NCBI RefSeq assembly: GCF_011765625.1
Contig: NZ_CP050313.1
Coordinates: 2,600,501-2,664,500 of the forward strand
Reading direction: 5' to 3'
Source: Shewanella aestuarii
GTDB lineage: Bacteria > Pseudomonadota > Gammaproteobacteria > Enterobacterales > Shewanellaceae
Length of the DNA: 64,000 bases
A program made the translations under genes and the position numbers. Under the pieces are notes generated by a model, which did not search any database, was not told the origin of the DNA, and worked only from the letters and a program-made list of their open reading frames with translations. Positions within the stretch are counted from its first letter, which is position 1, and each line of letters opens with the position of its first letter. Below are positions 48,761-58,376 of this stretch, one piece after another.

Positions 48761-49862
48761 CTTTTTCGCCTGTATCTGCAACAGATTTAGCAGCGGCCAA
48801 ATCTCTACACTGCATTGCTTTGCATCTTTCACAGGAAAATTCTCGCACACTTAAATCGAATTTATGTTCGTGTCCACATTCGCAACAAATGCCTGATGAT
48901 TTCACGTATCGACCTATTTCATGGTAAACAGCGCCATTCAATTCAGCCTTGTATTTGGTTAACTCCGTGATTAACCCCATCACATTATCGTTAACCATCT
49001 GACCGTTAAATTGCTGCATTCCTTTCACGTTCAAATCCTCAAACACTATAATATCACTGCTCTTGGCTATCGAACATGATACTTCGTGAGCAAACGCTAA
49101 GCGCTGGCGAGAGATTTTTCCGTGAAGTTTATTTAAACGAGATTTGCTTTTTTGCCAGCGATTTGAGCCTTTCGTTCGGCGACTCAACTGGACTTGAATT
49201 TGTTTTAATTTTGAGGATGCTTTCTTGAAAGCTTTCGGGTTTTTAACGTACCAACCGTTTGAGCCAACAACAGTGTATTGGCTATTAATGTCATATCCCA
49301 CAAGCGTTGATAACACTTGCTTTGCGCTCTTACACTCAACTTCTTGAGTCAGTGATACATACCAGTTTCCGTGGCGCATTTTGACAGTTGCCGTCTTAAT
49401 TTTGCTGGCTAATTTTCGGTGCAAAACTATTGGTATTTTGCCAACTTTCGGAATGCTAATCGCGCCTTTTTCAATGCGGATGCAGTCGTTATTATTGACA
49501 CATCGAAAGCTATCGTCGTGAAGTCTTTTCAGTTTAAAGCTAATTTTGAAAGTCGGAAATTGCTGAGCTCGGCCTTTGTTAGAGGAATTTTTTAGTGCTG
49601 TATCAAGGTCACGAGCTACCTGCTGAGAAGCCGCAGAATCAAAAGCTTTAAGCCATGAAAACTCATCGAACTTTTTCAAGTCACGGAGCAGCCCAGCCAT
49701 TTCGTCGTAAAACAAAAACGTTTTATCATATCTATATCGACGCACATTTTCAGATAACAACAAGTTCCATACGCCACGGGCGCATGCCCCAAACTCAGCG
49801 AGTTTGGCTTCTTGCTCTAGTGTCGGCTTAAGCCTAAAGTTGTATCTGAGTGTTTTTTTCAT
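48678..49862 (-). CDS. tnpB: RNA-guided endonuclease TnpB, IS605 family
   Basis: TnpB is a transposon-encoded RNA-guided DNA nuclease, ancestral to Cas12. The 394-residue protein has an N-terminal helix-turn-helix-like region (LRYNFRLKPTLEQEAKLAE), then a split RuvC-like nuclease: D191 in VGYDINS, E275 in VFEDLNVKGM, and D354 in QCRDLAAAKS. A zinc finger (C326-x2-C329 and C344-x2-C347) lies before the last motif. All three acidic residues are intact. In many relatives the third motif reads DRDxNAAxN, and here it is CRDLAAAKS. No tnpA is present, so transposition would need a helper. Three ACTGTATA direct repeats lie just upstream of the start. Confidence 0.88.
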   Translation of the reverse strand: MKKTLRYNFRLKPTLEQEAKLAEFGACARGVWNLLLSENVRRYRYDKTFLFYDEMAGLLRDLKKFDEFSWLKAFDSAASQQVARDLDTALKNSSNKGRAQQFPTFKISFKLKRLHDDSFRCVNNNDCIRIEKGAISIPKVGKIPIVLHRKLASKIKTATVKMRHGNWYVSLTQEVECKSAKQVLSTLVGYDINSQYTVVGSNGWYVKNPKAFKKASSKLKQIQVQLSRRTKGSNRWQKSKSRLNKLHGKISRQRLAFAHEVSCSIAKSSDIIVFEDLNVKGMQQFNGQMVNDNVMGLITELTKYKAELNGAVYHEIGRYVKSSGICCECGHEHKFDLSVREFSCERCKAMQCRDLAAAKSVADTGEKDLMASGILVRALPKSQQKSPPKTKVFE

Positions 49863-50426
49863 ACACTGTATATACCACTGCGCAGGATACTGTATAGACT
49901 ACTGTATAATCAGGGGGTGTCAAGTGGAATTCCAAACCAACTCACATTGTAAATATCTAATCACTCTACATTTGATTTTAGTCGTTAAATATTGAAAATA
50001 ACTTCTTAGGGTGATGCCGGAGAATTTGTAACGCAGTTGGACAGAGAACTCTTTCTGGTCTGACGGATATTTCGTTTGCTCAGTAGGCAATATTTCCGTT
50101 GATACAATTCGAAAATATATCCAAGAGAAAGTTTAGTTTATCGATTCATCCCCGCGACTTTCGCTTCACTCGCATCACGGGGTTTTCTCGACAGATTCGA
50201 TAAATAAATTGTAAATGAATCAAATATCTTACCGATGGTGAATTGCCAAATATTTGGCTAAGCCATTTATCATTTAACCTATTGATGTATTTTCAATAGA
50301 CCAACTTAATGTCACTCATTGACTGAGCGCCTATTTTGGGAATTCGATAAATAACACTTGGGTTACAAATTGGTTAAGGTATCCTAAGTAAAAGCGAATA
50401 TTGTTTGATTATCATTTGAGTTGTCC
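49863..50426. other. Long non-coding stretch between tnpB and the ABC exporter, with a nested inverted repeat
   Basis: The left end of the TnpB element should lie in the first part. At 50137-50204 a nested inverted repeat is seen: TTTATCGA (50137-50144) with TCGATAAA (50197-50204), and inside it CCCCG (50150-50154) with CGGGG (50178-50182). This could be a REP- or MITE-like element or a terminator-like structure. The ABC exporter promoter should lie near 50340-50410. No gene was seen. Confidence 0.5.
49865..49908. repeat. Three direct repeats ACTGTATA before tnpB
   Basis: ACTGTATA occurs at 49865-49872, 49889-49896 and 49901-49908, with start spacings of 24 and 12 bp, right before the tnpB start; the palindrome CTGCGCAG (49878-49885) lies between the first two. 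On the minus strand they give TATACAGT, close to a -10 box. They may serve as promoter elements or regulator half-sites. Confidence 0.6.
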
Positions 50427-52256
50427 ATGTTTAAATTTTTCGAGTCACTTGTTCAGCCATTACCACCTGAAGAACCAACCCAACCGCCTAAAGGCTTGTA
50501 TGCGTTTTGTCGTCATTACACAAAAGGGTTTGGCGCCCCATTAATTGTGATGTCAGTGCTCACAGCGTTATTGGCCATGCTTGAAGTGTCTCTATTTGGC
50601 TTTATGGGCCAGCTTGTGGATTGGTTGGTCACCAAAAATCCAGATACATTATGGCAAGAAGAAAATACCACCTTAATTACCATGTCGGTGATTGTATTGG
50701 TGATCATTCCATTGTTGGTGTTATTGCACTCGTTAATTGTGCATCAAACTCTACTAGGTAATTACCCGATGGCCATCCGCTGGTTAGCACATCGATATTT
50801 ACTCAAACAAAGCATTTCATTCTATCAAGATGACTTTGCCGGACGAGTAGCTACCAAGGTAATGCAAACCGCTCTTGCCGTACGTGAAACCGTGATGAAG
50901 TTGCTAGATGTGTTGATGTATATCTTGATTTACTTCACCTCAATGTTAGTCATGATTGCTAGCGCAGATGTACGCTTGATGTTGCCTATGCTGATCTGGC
51001 TTGTCGCATATGTGACCATTCAATGGAAGTTAGTGCCAAAACTAAAAGCGATTTCTGCCGAGCAGGCCGACGCCCGTTCAAGCATGACCGGTAGAATTGT
51101 TGATAGTTACACCAACATATCAACCGTTAAATTGTTTTCACACACCAAGCAAGAAGCCGATTACGCCCAAGATAGCATGATGGCCTTTTTAAAAACCGTA
51201 TATGGCCAGATGCGTTTAGTCACGGTGATCAGCGTGCTAGTACAAATTATTAATTACCTGTTGGCATTCACCATTGCCGCCGTCTCTATTTGGTTGTGGG
51301 CTGACAACGCCATCACCGTAGGAGCGATTGCTATTGCAGTGAGTCTAGCACTGCGTTTAAACGGCATGTCACAGTGGATCATGTGGGAAATTAGTTCATT
51401 GTTTGAAAACATAGGCACCGTTGCCGATGGCATGAATACCTTATCAAAACCCATTGCGATTAAAGACAAGCCTGAAGCAAAAGCCCTTAATGTGAGCCAA
51501 GGCAAGATTGATTTTAACCAAGTGAGCTTTCATTACGGCGAAAAAGCCGGCGTGATTGATAACCTGGCATTACACATCAAACCAGGTGAAAAAGTGGGTT
51601 TAGTAGGTCGCTCAGGCGCGGGCAAATCAACACTTGTCAATCTGTTGATGCGTTTTCACGATGTCGAAAAAGGGCAGATATTAATTGATGATCAACCATT
51701 AACTGATGTTACCCAAGACTCACTTCGGGCGCATATTGGTATGGTCACTCAAGATACCTCCCTGCTACATCGCTCTATTCGTGAAAATATCTTGTATGGC
51801 GATCCTCATGCCACTGAAGAACAACTCATGTCGGCCATTAAACAAGCACAAGCCTATGATTTTATTGAATCGCTCACCGATCCCCACGGCAATGTTGGTC
51901 TAGATGCCCAAGTGGGCGAGCGCGGAGTAAAACTGTCTGGTGGACAAAGACAACGAATAGCAATTGCTAGGGTGCTACTTAAAAATGCCCCAATTTTAAT
52001 TTTAGATGAAGCCACATCGGCACTTGATTCTGAAGTTGAAGCCGCTATTCAGGAGTCGTTATATGAATTGATGGAAGGTAAAACGGTTATCGCAATTGCC
52101 CACCGCTTATCGACCATTGCCGCCATGGATAGATTAATCGTTCTTGACCAAGGCCGAATTATTGAGCAAGGCACTCACCAACAACTGATAGCATCCGATG
52201 GTATCTATAGCCAGCTATGGGCACATCAAACAGGTGGATTTTTAGGGATTGATTAA
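50427..52256 (+). CDS. ABC exporter with fused membrane and ATPase domains
   Basis: The 609-residue half-transporter has six membrane helices (about residues 35-320) and a nucleotide-binding domain with Walker A GRSGAGKST (about 393-401), signature LSGGQRQRIAIAR, Walker B ILILDEATSALD, and the switch His in AIAHRLST. Such type I exporters act as dimers and pump lipids, peptides or drugs from the cytoplasm; the MsbA/MdlB-like shape does not fix the substrate. ATG 50427 is chosen over TTG 50421. The stop overlaps the convergent hepT stop by 4 bp. Confidence 0.92.
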   Translation: MFKFFESLVQPLPPEEPTQPPKGLYAFCRHYTKGFGAPLIVMSVLTALLAMLEVSLFGFMGQLVDWLVTKNPDTLWQEENTTLITMSVIVLVIIPLLVLLHSLIVHQTLLGNYPMAIRWLAHRYLLKQSISFYQDDFAGRVATKVMQTALAVRETVMKLLDVLMYILIYFTSMLVMIASADVRLMLPMLIWLVAYVTIQWKLVPKLKAISAEQADARSSMTGRIVDSYTNISTVKLFSHTKQEADYAQDSMMAFLKTVYGQMRLVTVISVLVQIINYLLAFTIAAVSIWLWADNAITVGAIAIAVSLALRLNGMSQWIMWEISSLFENIGTVADGMNTLSKPIAIKDKPEAKALNVSQGKIDFNQVSFHYGEKAGVIDNLALHIKPGEKVGLVGRSGAGKSTLVNLLMRFHDVEKGQILIDDQPLTDVTQDSLRAHIGMVTQDTSLLHRSIRENILYGDPHATEEQLMSAIKQAQAYDFIESLTDPHGNVGLDAQVGERGVKLSGGQRQRIAIARVLLKNAPILILDEATSALDSEVEAAIQESLYELMEGKTVIAIAHRLSTIAAMDRLIVLDQGRIIEQGTHQQLIASDGIYSQLWAHQTGGFLGID

Positions 52257-52714
52257 GACTGGGAATTGCAGCTCCCGCGCTGACAACGGGGGAGCTCAAC
52301 CTCGAGCCAATTTAGACCTTGCTCAGCAAAAATAAATAAATTATCACTATAGCCTTGTGAAATGACACTTCGAATAATTTCAGGATTAATATTAAGATAA
52401 TCATGAACAAGTGCATTGCGAAGCCCGACCACTTTACGCCAAGAAACAAGTTCTTCTACCGGTTGTAACCCTTGCTGACAAAGGATCTCAAAGGCTTGGT
52501 ACGCATCTTGTGGTGTATGTCCAACTAACGCCTTAGCCCAATGTTTAGCAATCCCGATACAAGCTTCAATAGAAACCTGCAAGGTTCGTTCTGCTGCACG
52601 ATATTCAAGATTTGTTAGAGCTCGCTGACCAAGTAATGTTTTAAGCTCGTATATTTCAGATTGATAGCGATTCAAACTCAAACGCAAGGAAGTGATATAA
52701 GCATTATCAGACAT
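52253..52714 (-). CDS. hepT: HepT-like ribonuclease toxin (DUF86)
   Basis: HepT is a HEPN-domain RNase toxin of the MntA-HepT system. The 153-residue protein has the R-x4-H-x-Y motif R99-N-A-L-V-H104-D-Y106. In S. oneidensis the motif tyrosine of HepT is modified with AMP units by MntA, which blocks the toxin. The rest of the fold is helical, as in HEPN domains. GAGG lies just upstream of the ATG. It follows mntA by 14 bp, the usual antitoxin-toxin order, and overlaps the convergent ABC exporter by 4 bp. Confidence 0.9.
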   Translation of the reverse strand: MSDNAYITSLRLSLNRYQSEIYELKTLLGQRALTNLEYRAAERTLQVSIEACIGIAKHWAKALVGHTPQDAYQAFEILCQQGLQPVEELVSWRKVVGLRNALVHDYLNINPEIIRSVISQGYSDNLFIFAEQGLNWLEVELPRCQRGSCNSQS

Positions 52715-52728
52715 TAGATACCTCAGAT

Positions 52729-53112
52729 TTAAAGATGATACTGATAATCAAGTTCCATCTGCGACATAATTCGCGCTTCTTCACGCATCCTGCGCCCTTC
52801 ATCTCGACTATACAACACTTTATTCGCCTCAATAATACCAAAAGCAAGTGGAATTGGTGCTAAATTGATATCGATAATTGAAAGTTTGCCTTCAGGTAGT
52901 CCTAGAGCTCGTTGCCAATCCATCGCCAACAATTCCGCTCTCAAACGGTTGTCGAGTGTATCGTCTAATTTTACAGGCTCAAAGGCCACCGCTAAATCCC
53001 AGTCACTATGCTCACTCGCAGTTCCTTTCGCTTGAGAACCATACAACCACAATGTTACTACTTCACTTTGAGTTGCAGCTAAAGCTTCTAATTCTTTATA
53101 TTCGATGGGCAT
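52729..53112 (-). CDS. mntA: MntA-type nucleotidyltransferase antitoxin
   Basis: This 127-residue minimal nucleotidyltransferase has the family signature G25-S26-x10-D37-x-D39 (GSQAKGTASEHSDWDLAV), in which the aspartates bind magnesium and ATP. MntA antitoxins AMPylate the HepT tyrosine and so neutralise the RNase. It is the first gene of a two-gene unit with hepT. A second regulatory role, such as binding its own promoter, cannot be judged here. Confidence 0.9.
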   Translation of the reverse strand: MPIEYKELEALAATQSEVVTLWLYGSQAKGTASEHSDWDLAVAFEPVKLDDTLDNRLRAELLAMDWQRALGLPEGKLSIIDINLAPIPLAFGIIEANKVLYSRDEGRRMREEARIMSQMELDYQYHL

Positions 53113-53226
53113 GTAAGTTAACTCTTGGCGCTTAGCGCAAAATAATTAGTAAATGTAAAAGTGTGTCATTCACGTAAAGGAATGAGCAAGCAAACCAATG
53201 ACTAATGATGCTTGAATTGCTAAAAT

Positions 53227-53778
53227 TTACCAACCCAGGGGTTTAATTTCTGCAAAAACGCCAGCTTGCTGATCTTTATCGGACAATAACGGTGCTGCAG
53301 TTAATGGCCAGTCGATATTCAAATCCGCATCATTCCATAAAATCGCTTTTTCAGATGATGCATCATAATAATCCGTGCATTTATAAACAAAATCGGCATG
53401 GTCGCTCAACACATAAAATCCATGAGCAAAACCCGCGGGGATCCAAATTTGACGTTTATTCTTTGCAGATAAATATTCTCCCACCCATTGCCCATAAGTG
53501 GCTGAACCTTGACGAATATCCACCGCAACATCAAATACCTCACCTGAGGTCACCCAAACTAACTTACCTTGGGTATGCTGCTCTTGATAATGTAATCCAC
53601 GCAAGGTGCCTTTAGTCGAACGAGAGTGGTTATCTTGTACAAACACCGTTGAGTGGCCCGTCACACATTGCTCAAAGCGTTGTTGGTTCCAGCTTTCCAT
53701 AAAAAAACCACGCTCATCGGCAAACACGGTTGGCTCGATAATTTTAACATCAGGAATACTGGTTTTAATGACTTTCAT
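53227..53778 (-). CDS. rfbC: dTDP-4-dehydrorhamnose 3,5-epimerase
   Basis: RfbC/RmlC epimerises dTDP-4-keto-6-deoxyglucose at C3 and C5, the third step of dTDP-L-rhamnose synthesis. The 183-residue cupin shows FADERGFFMESWN, the active-site segment LRGLHYQ with its catalytic His, GEVFDVAVDIR and the IPAGFAHGFYVLS segment. It is the last gene of the rfbBADC operon; its ATG overlaps the rfbD stop by 4 bp. Confidence 0.95.
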   Translation of the reverse strand: MKVIKTSIPDVKIIEPTVFADERGFFMESWNQQRFEQCVTGHSTVFVQDNHSRSTKGTLRGLHYQEQHTQGKLVWVTSGEVFDVAVDIRQGSATYGQWVGEYLSAKNKRQIWIPAGFAHGFYVLSDHADFVYKCTDYYDASSEKAILWNDADLNIDWPLTAAPLLSDKDQQAGVFAEIKPLGW

Positions 53779-54767
53779 TTTGGCTCAAGATCCTTGTTAT
53801 TCGAACCCACTACAAAGGTTAATGCAGTTTGCCAGTCTGAAAGTGACACATTAAAAATTTGCTGTATTTTACCACAATCTAAACGTGAATTTTTCGGCCT
53901 TTTAGCCGGTCTTGGGTAATTTTCAGATACTGTACCATTAACCTTGGGGGATACGGCGATAAGCTCAGCTTGCTTCGCCGCCAAGATGATCGAATCAGCA
54001 AAGCCTTTCCAGCTCACATAAGGCATACCGCAATAATGGTATACGCCATAATTATCAGCTGAAAAATCGGTATGGGTTATTCTATCAACAACAGTGCCAA
54101 TCACTTTCGCAATATCACCGGCATACGTTGGGCCGCCAATTTGATCGTCGACGATAGTCAGCACGGGGTGAGTTTTAATTAACTCTACAATGGTTTTCAC
54201 AAAATTATGCCCATGTTCAGCAAAAACCCAAGCGGTTCTGATAATAATGTGTTTGGCACAATGTTGTTGTATGGCTAATTCACCCGCTAGCTTAGAGTGT
54301 CCATAAACATTGATGGGATGAGGTAAATCTTGTTCGGTATAGGCGGAGTCAGACTCGCCTGAAAAAACGTAATCGGTGGAAAGGTGGATCAAAATCGCAT
54401 CGATTCTTTCAGCAGCTAAAGCGAGATTTTTAGCGCCATTACAATTAACCAATCTGGCTTGAGCTTCATCAACTTGTGCATTATCCACTGCGGTATAACC
54501 CGCAGCATTGATAATGATATCCGGCTTAAGTTTATCAATAACAGTAAAAACTGAGTCAGCATGAGTAATATCAAGTTGTTCATGGGTATAGCTAAATAAA
54601 TTAACCTGCTCAGCCAAGTGCTGAGCAATCGATATACCCACTGCGCCAGCAGCGCCCGTTAGCAGGACTTTAACCGTCTTGCTAGTCTTGTTACTTTTGA
54701 TAGAGGTATAAAACCTGCTGCTAGATGTATTTGGCTCTGAGCAAGGATTTACAACTTTATTTGTCAT
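53775..54767 (-). CDS. rfbD: dTDP-4-dehydrorhamnose reductase
   Basis: RfbD/RmlD reduces dTDP-4-keto-L-rhamnose to dTDP-L-rhamnose with NAD(P)H, the last step of the pathway. The 330-residue protein has the Rossmann motif [10 protein letters not shown] (about residues 35-44), STDYVFSG, and the catalytic Y-x3-K in YGHSK. About 31 polar residues rich in Ser, Asn and Lys precede the Rossmann start, unlike most RmlD. They come from an ATG that overlaps the rfbA stop by 4 bp; a later start near the TVKVLL segment would remove them. Confidence 0.93.
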   Translation of the reverse strand: MTNKVVNPCSEPNTSSSRFYTSIKSNKTSKTVKVLLTGAAGAVGISIAQHLAEQVNLFSYTHEQLDITHADSVFTVIDKLKPDIIINAAGYTAVDNAQVDEAQARLVNCNGAKNLALAAERIDAILIHLSTDYVFSGESDSAYTEQDLPHPINVYGHSKLAGELAIQQHCAKHIIIRTAWVFAEHGHNFVKTIVELIKTHPVLTIVDDQIGGPTYAGDIAKVIGTVVDRITHTDFSADNYGVYHYCGMPYVSWKGFADSIILAAKQAELIAVSPKVNGTVSENYPRPAKRPKNSRLDCGKIQQIFNVSLSDWQTALTFVVGSNNKDLEPK

Positions 54768-55630
54768 TGGTTAAGCAACTTAGCCAAATATTGCCCATAA
54801 GCGTTGTTTTGCATCGAGTGGGCGATTGTGGATAATCGTTCATTCGTTAGCCAACCTTTTCGCCAAGCAATCTCTTCTAAACAGGCCACTTTTAAACCTT
54901 GTACATTTTCAATGGTTTGCACAAAGCCTGATGCCTCATGCAAACTTTCATGGGTGCCGGTATCTAGCCACGCAAACCCTCGCCCTAATATCTCAAGATT
55001 TAAGCTCTTCTCAGCTAAATAGCGATTATTAATGTCTGATATTTCAAGCTCACCTCGAGAGGAGGGCGTTAGCGCTTTGGCAAACTCTACCACTCGATTA
55101 TCATAAAAATATAATCCAGTAACCGCATAATTTGATTTAGGTTTTAGTGGTTTTTCTTCAATGGATAATACGTTCAACGCTTTATCAAATTCAACAACAC
55201 CAAAACGCTGTGGATCTTTGACTTGATGGGCAAAAATTGTCGCACCATGACCTTTATTCATTGCGCTAAATAATGAATGGCTAAAATATTGACCATAAAA
55301 AATGTTATCACCTAACACTAAGCACACTGAACTATCAGCAATAAATTGCTCGCCAATAATAAAAGCCTGCGCCAAACCATCAGGTGATGCTTGCACTGAA
55401 TAGGTTAACGAAATACCAAAATCACTGCCGTCACCCAATAAACGTACAAAGCTTGCTTGGTCTTCTGGGGTAGTAATAATCAACACATCACGAATACCAG
55501 CAAGCATCAATACGGATAACGGATAATAAATCATCGGTTTATCATAAATAGGCAATAACTGCTTCGATACACCCCGAGTTAATGGGTAAAGACGTGTCCC
55601 TGAGCCGCCAGCAAGAATAATACCTTTCAT
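54764..55630 (-). CDS. rfbA: Glucose-1-phosphate thymidylyltransferase
   Basis: RfbA/RmlA makes dTDP-glucose from glucose-1-phosphate and dTTP, the first step of dTDP-L-rhamnose synthesis. The 288-residue product starts with [11 protein letters not shown] (the nucleotide loop), followed by [17 protein letters not shown] and [10 protein letters not shown]. It is feedback-controlled by dTDP-rhamnose in well-studied homologues. It lies 43 bp after rfbB and overlaps rfbD by 4 bp. Confidence 0.96.
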   Translation of the reverse strand: MKGIILAGGSGTRLYPLTRGVSKQLLPIYDKPMIYYPLSVLMLAGIRDVLIITTPEDQASFVRLLGDGSDFGISLTYSVQASPDGLAQAFIIGEQFIADSSVCLVLGDNIFYGQYFSHSLFSAMNKGHGATIFAHQVKDPQRFGVVEFDKALNVLSIEEKPLKPKSNYAVTGLYFYDNRVVEFAKALTPSSRGELEISDINNRYLAEKSLNLEILGRGFAWLDTGTHESLHEASGFVQTIENVQGLKVACLEEIAWRKGWLTNERLSTIAHSMQNNAYGQYLAKLLNQ

Positions 55631-55673
55631 ATAACCTCAATCCATCAAAACAAAAACGCAATCCCGCTTGCTA

Positions 55674-56750
55674 TTATACCGAAAGACCTAAGCGTTCGCG
55701 TTGATAACTGCCATCTTGCACCTGTTTACACCAATGGGTATTCGCTAAATACCATTGAACGGTTTTGCGTATACCTGACTCAAAGGTCTCTTGTGGCGAC
55801 CAATTAAGGGTTCGGGCAATTTTAGCGGCATCAATTGCATAGCGTCTGTCATGTCCCGGTCTATCGGTAACATAATCAATTTGTTCTGCATAGGATGTTG
55901 ATTTAGGCATGAGCTCATCCAGCACATTACAAATTTCAGTCACGACTTCAATGTTACGTCTTTCGTTATGGCCACCAATATTATAGGTCTCCCCTACCTC
56001 GCCCTCGGTTAACACTTTCACTAATGCACGGGCATGGTCCTCGACATATAACCAATCACGGATCTGATCCCCCTTACCATAAATGGGTAACGGTTTACCT
56101 TCCAGCGCATTTAAAATGACCAAGGGAATAAGCTTTTCAGGAAAATGATAAGGGCCATAATTATTTGAACAATTTGACACCAAGGTTGGCAGCCCATAAG
56201 TGCGATGCCAAGCACGTACCAGATGATCACTCGCCGCTTTTGATGCGGAATAAGGGCTACTGGGGGCATAGGCAGTTTGTTCGGTAAACAGCGGCAAAAC
56301 TGCTTGCTCAACATCATCTGGATGCGCTAAATCACCATATACTTCATCAGTCGAAATATGATGCAATCGAAATTGCTTCTGCTTTTCATCGGATAATCTT
56401 TGCCAATACTGACGACTAACCTCTAATAAACTATATGTACCCACAATGTTGGTTTGAATAAAATCACTCGGACCAGTGATTGAACGGTCAACGTGACTTT
56501 CGGCGGCTAAATGCATCACCGCATCAGGCTGATGCCGCTCAAAGACTTGTTGTAACAACGCTTGTTCACATATATCAAGCCGTTCAAAACAGTAGCGACT
56601 ATCTTGCTCAACTGACGTTAATGACAATAAATTACCCGCATAGGTTAACTTATCCACATTCACCACACTATGGTGAGTTTGATGAATAAGATGACGAATA
56701 ACCGCCGATCCAATAAAGCCTGCCCCACCTGTTACCAGTATTTTCAACAC
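55674..56750 (-). CDS. rfbB: dTDP-glucose 4,6-dehydratase
   Basis: RfbB/RmlB dehydrates dTDP-glucose to dTDP-4-keto-6-deoxyglucose using bound NAD. The 358-residue SDR protein has [13 protein letters not shown] (NAD loop), [21 protein letters not shown] with the catalytic Asp-Glu pair, and the Y-S-A-S-K catalytic motif. It is first in rfbBADC; the promoter should be in the 156 bp upstream, which also separates it from the Wzi-like gene. Confidence 0.96.
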   Translation of the reverse strand: MLKILVTGGAGFIGSAVIRHLIHQTHHSVVNVDKLTYAGNLLSLTSVEQDSRYCFERLDICEQALLQQVFERHQPDAVMHLAAESHVDRSITGPSDFIQTNIVGTYSLLEVSRQYWQRLSDEKQKQFRLHHISTDEVYGDLAHPDDVEQAVLPLFTEQTAYAPSSPYSASKAASDHLVRAWHRTYGLPTLVSNCSNNYGPYHFPEKLIPLVILNALEGKPLPIYGKGDQIRDWLYVEDHARALVKVLTEGEVGETYNIGGHNERRNIEVVTEICNVLDELMPKSTSYAEQIDYVTDRPGHDRRYAIDAAKIARTLNWSPQETFESGIRKTVQWYLANTHWCKQVQDGSYQRERLGLSV

Positions 56751-56906
56751 TAACCTCGATGTAAATGTCTAATTATCATTAAATTAATACATAAGAGTGA
56801 ATGGTAATGACAGGCTGTATCACTCTCAGATTTATCTAACAATTTTGGCGCTTACGAATTAAACTGAAATACATGGCACTTAGTAGCGCTTAAACTGAAT
56901 TAAAAA

Positions 56907-58376
56907 CTAGAAGTCTCTTTTCCAGCCTGCATAAATCGTCGTTTCCCAATCATGATCTTCATTGGTATCAGGATAGGCGCTATAACCAACAGTGCCACCT
57001 AGCTTTAACATACCGTTAAATAATGGGCGGTGATAACTAGAATCAAATTGATATAGCTGCTCAAAGCGTCCTGGCGAAACTGGATTTCCACCAATTCCAA
57101 CATTAACATCACTACCATCAAAGTTTAATTTTGCAATACGTACTTTGTTATTAAAGCTTTGAGCATCGCCCAACTGAGTAATTGTACCAATGACAATCAC
57201 TCTAGAATCATTATCATATGTACTACCTAAACTGCGTCCATAATACCGATAACCACTTTTATAAAAACCGTGTTCATACATACAATTGTAAACATCTGAT
57301 TGAATGCCACAAGCTGCAGCTGTGTCAGAATACTCAGCAAAGAACCGCGTGTTTACACTTGATATAAACACATCTACCCCGCCCATATTCGAGGCGTTAA
57401 TCAGTTTATGCTTTTCATTATGGTAATCTTCATGAATTCGTTCATAGTATATTCCATATGGTACGCCCCATGCGGTATCAGACCATCTAAAATCGTATCC
57501 CGCCAGCATATTCTCTTGACCGTTTTTAACTTCACCTTCAGTTTCACCACCATTGAATAAACCATTCCACCAATCAGATAAACTATTTCCGTAACCTTCC
57601 CCACCCCATTGCATGGTCCATGAAAAACCAATTTCGAGTTTAGGTATCGGACGAAGTGTTCCCCTTGCCCCCCAATGTTTTGTATCGGGAACGTATCGAT
57701 CACTTTCCATTTGGCTAAAGCTAGTGGTAAAAGTCCAAGGTCCAATCCAATTTAGCCAAGGCGTTTCAAAAGCATAACTATTATTGCGCGAAAATGTGAC
57801 TCCAGGCATTGGCCTAGCATTAGTCGTTTGAATTAAACTACTGTCCCAGCCTGGCCCCCAGTATTTTTGCACTGCACCACCGGTAACAATCCAATTACCT
57901 AGTTTAAAAGCTGCAAAACTATTATCTAATCGAGATTCATTACCATCAATAGCATCATAATGATAACTAGCATTGACTTTGCCACTAAACCAATCTTGTG
58001 TCATTTCTACACTGACTTTCAATTCAGCCTTATCTCGATAATCGTTACCAAAACCAATGAAACGTGCTTGTTCATTTGCACTATTAACCTCTAATGAAAC
58101 ATTAGTTCTTTGGTGAGCTTTTTCATAAGCATTGATCACACGAGTATAAGTTTGTTGTTGTACTAATGTGAGTGATTGTAATTCTGTGCTATCAAGGTCT
58201 TGCTTGAGACCCGCCCACATTAATGGATAGGTATTCACAGGTTGTACAATAACACCGATATCTGATAAATGCTGGATATCTGCGCGTAAAGAAAGATCTG
58301 TAGGCTCTACCCACCAGGCCGATTGAGCACTAAAACTCGCAAATAATGCAATCCCAGCGATTGGTATGAATTTCAT
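56907..58376 (-). CDS. Wzi-like outer-membrane capsule assembly protein
   Basis: Wzi is an outer-membrane beta-barrel lectin that holds exported polysaccharide on the cell surface. The 489-residue product has a signal peptide cleaved near SAQSA-WW and the Caps_assemb_Wzi pattern: an N-terminal helical region (LSLRADIQHLSDIGVI) and then amphipathic strands such as GNWIVTGGAVQKYWGPGWDSSL, ending in an aromatic residue (WKRDF). The neighbouring rhamnose operon supports a role in surface polysaccharide. No polymerase, flippase or glycosyltransferase gene is in the window. Confidence 0.85.
   Translation of the reverse strand: MKFIPIAGIALFASFSAQSAWWVEPTDLSLRADIQHLSDIGVIVQPVNTYPLMWAGLKQDLDSTELQSLTLVQQQTYTRVINAYEKAHQRTNVSLEVNSANEQARFIGFGNDYRDKAELKVSVEMTQDWFSGKVNASYHYDAIDGNESRLDNSFAAFKLGNWIVTGGAVQKYWGPGWDSSLIQTTNARPMPGVTFSRNNSYAFETPWLNWIGPWTFTTSFSQMESDRYVPDTKHWGARGTLRPIPKLEIGFSWTMQWGGEGYGNSLSDWWNGLFNGGETEGEVKNGQENMLAGYDFRWSDTAWGVPYGIYYERIHEDYHNEKHKLINASNMGGVDVFISSVNTRFFAEYSDTAAACGIQSDVYNCMYEHGFYKSGYRYYGRSLGSTYDNDSRVIVIGTITQLGDAQSFNNKVRIAKLNFDGSDVNVGIGGNPVSPGRFEQLYQFDSSYHRPLFNGMLKLGGTVGYSAYPDTNEDHDWETTIYAGWKRDF

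Larger units (their letters stand above)
48440..49910 (-). mobile_element. IS605-superfamily tnpB-only element (IS1341-like), ends approximate
   Basis: A single tnpB gene without tnpA, followed by about 240 bp of structured non-coding sequence, is the usual form of IS1341-type elements of the IS200/IS605 group. The right end is placed near 48440 and the left end upstream of tnpB. No terminal repeats or target duplications are expected in this group, and exact ends cannot be fixed without related copies. Confidence 0.55.

Noticed and set aside
49865-49908. LexA/SOS boxes before tnpB
   Set aside because: CTGT half-sites occur, but none has an ACAG partner 8 bp away on the same strand, so no full CTGT-N8-ACAG box is present.
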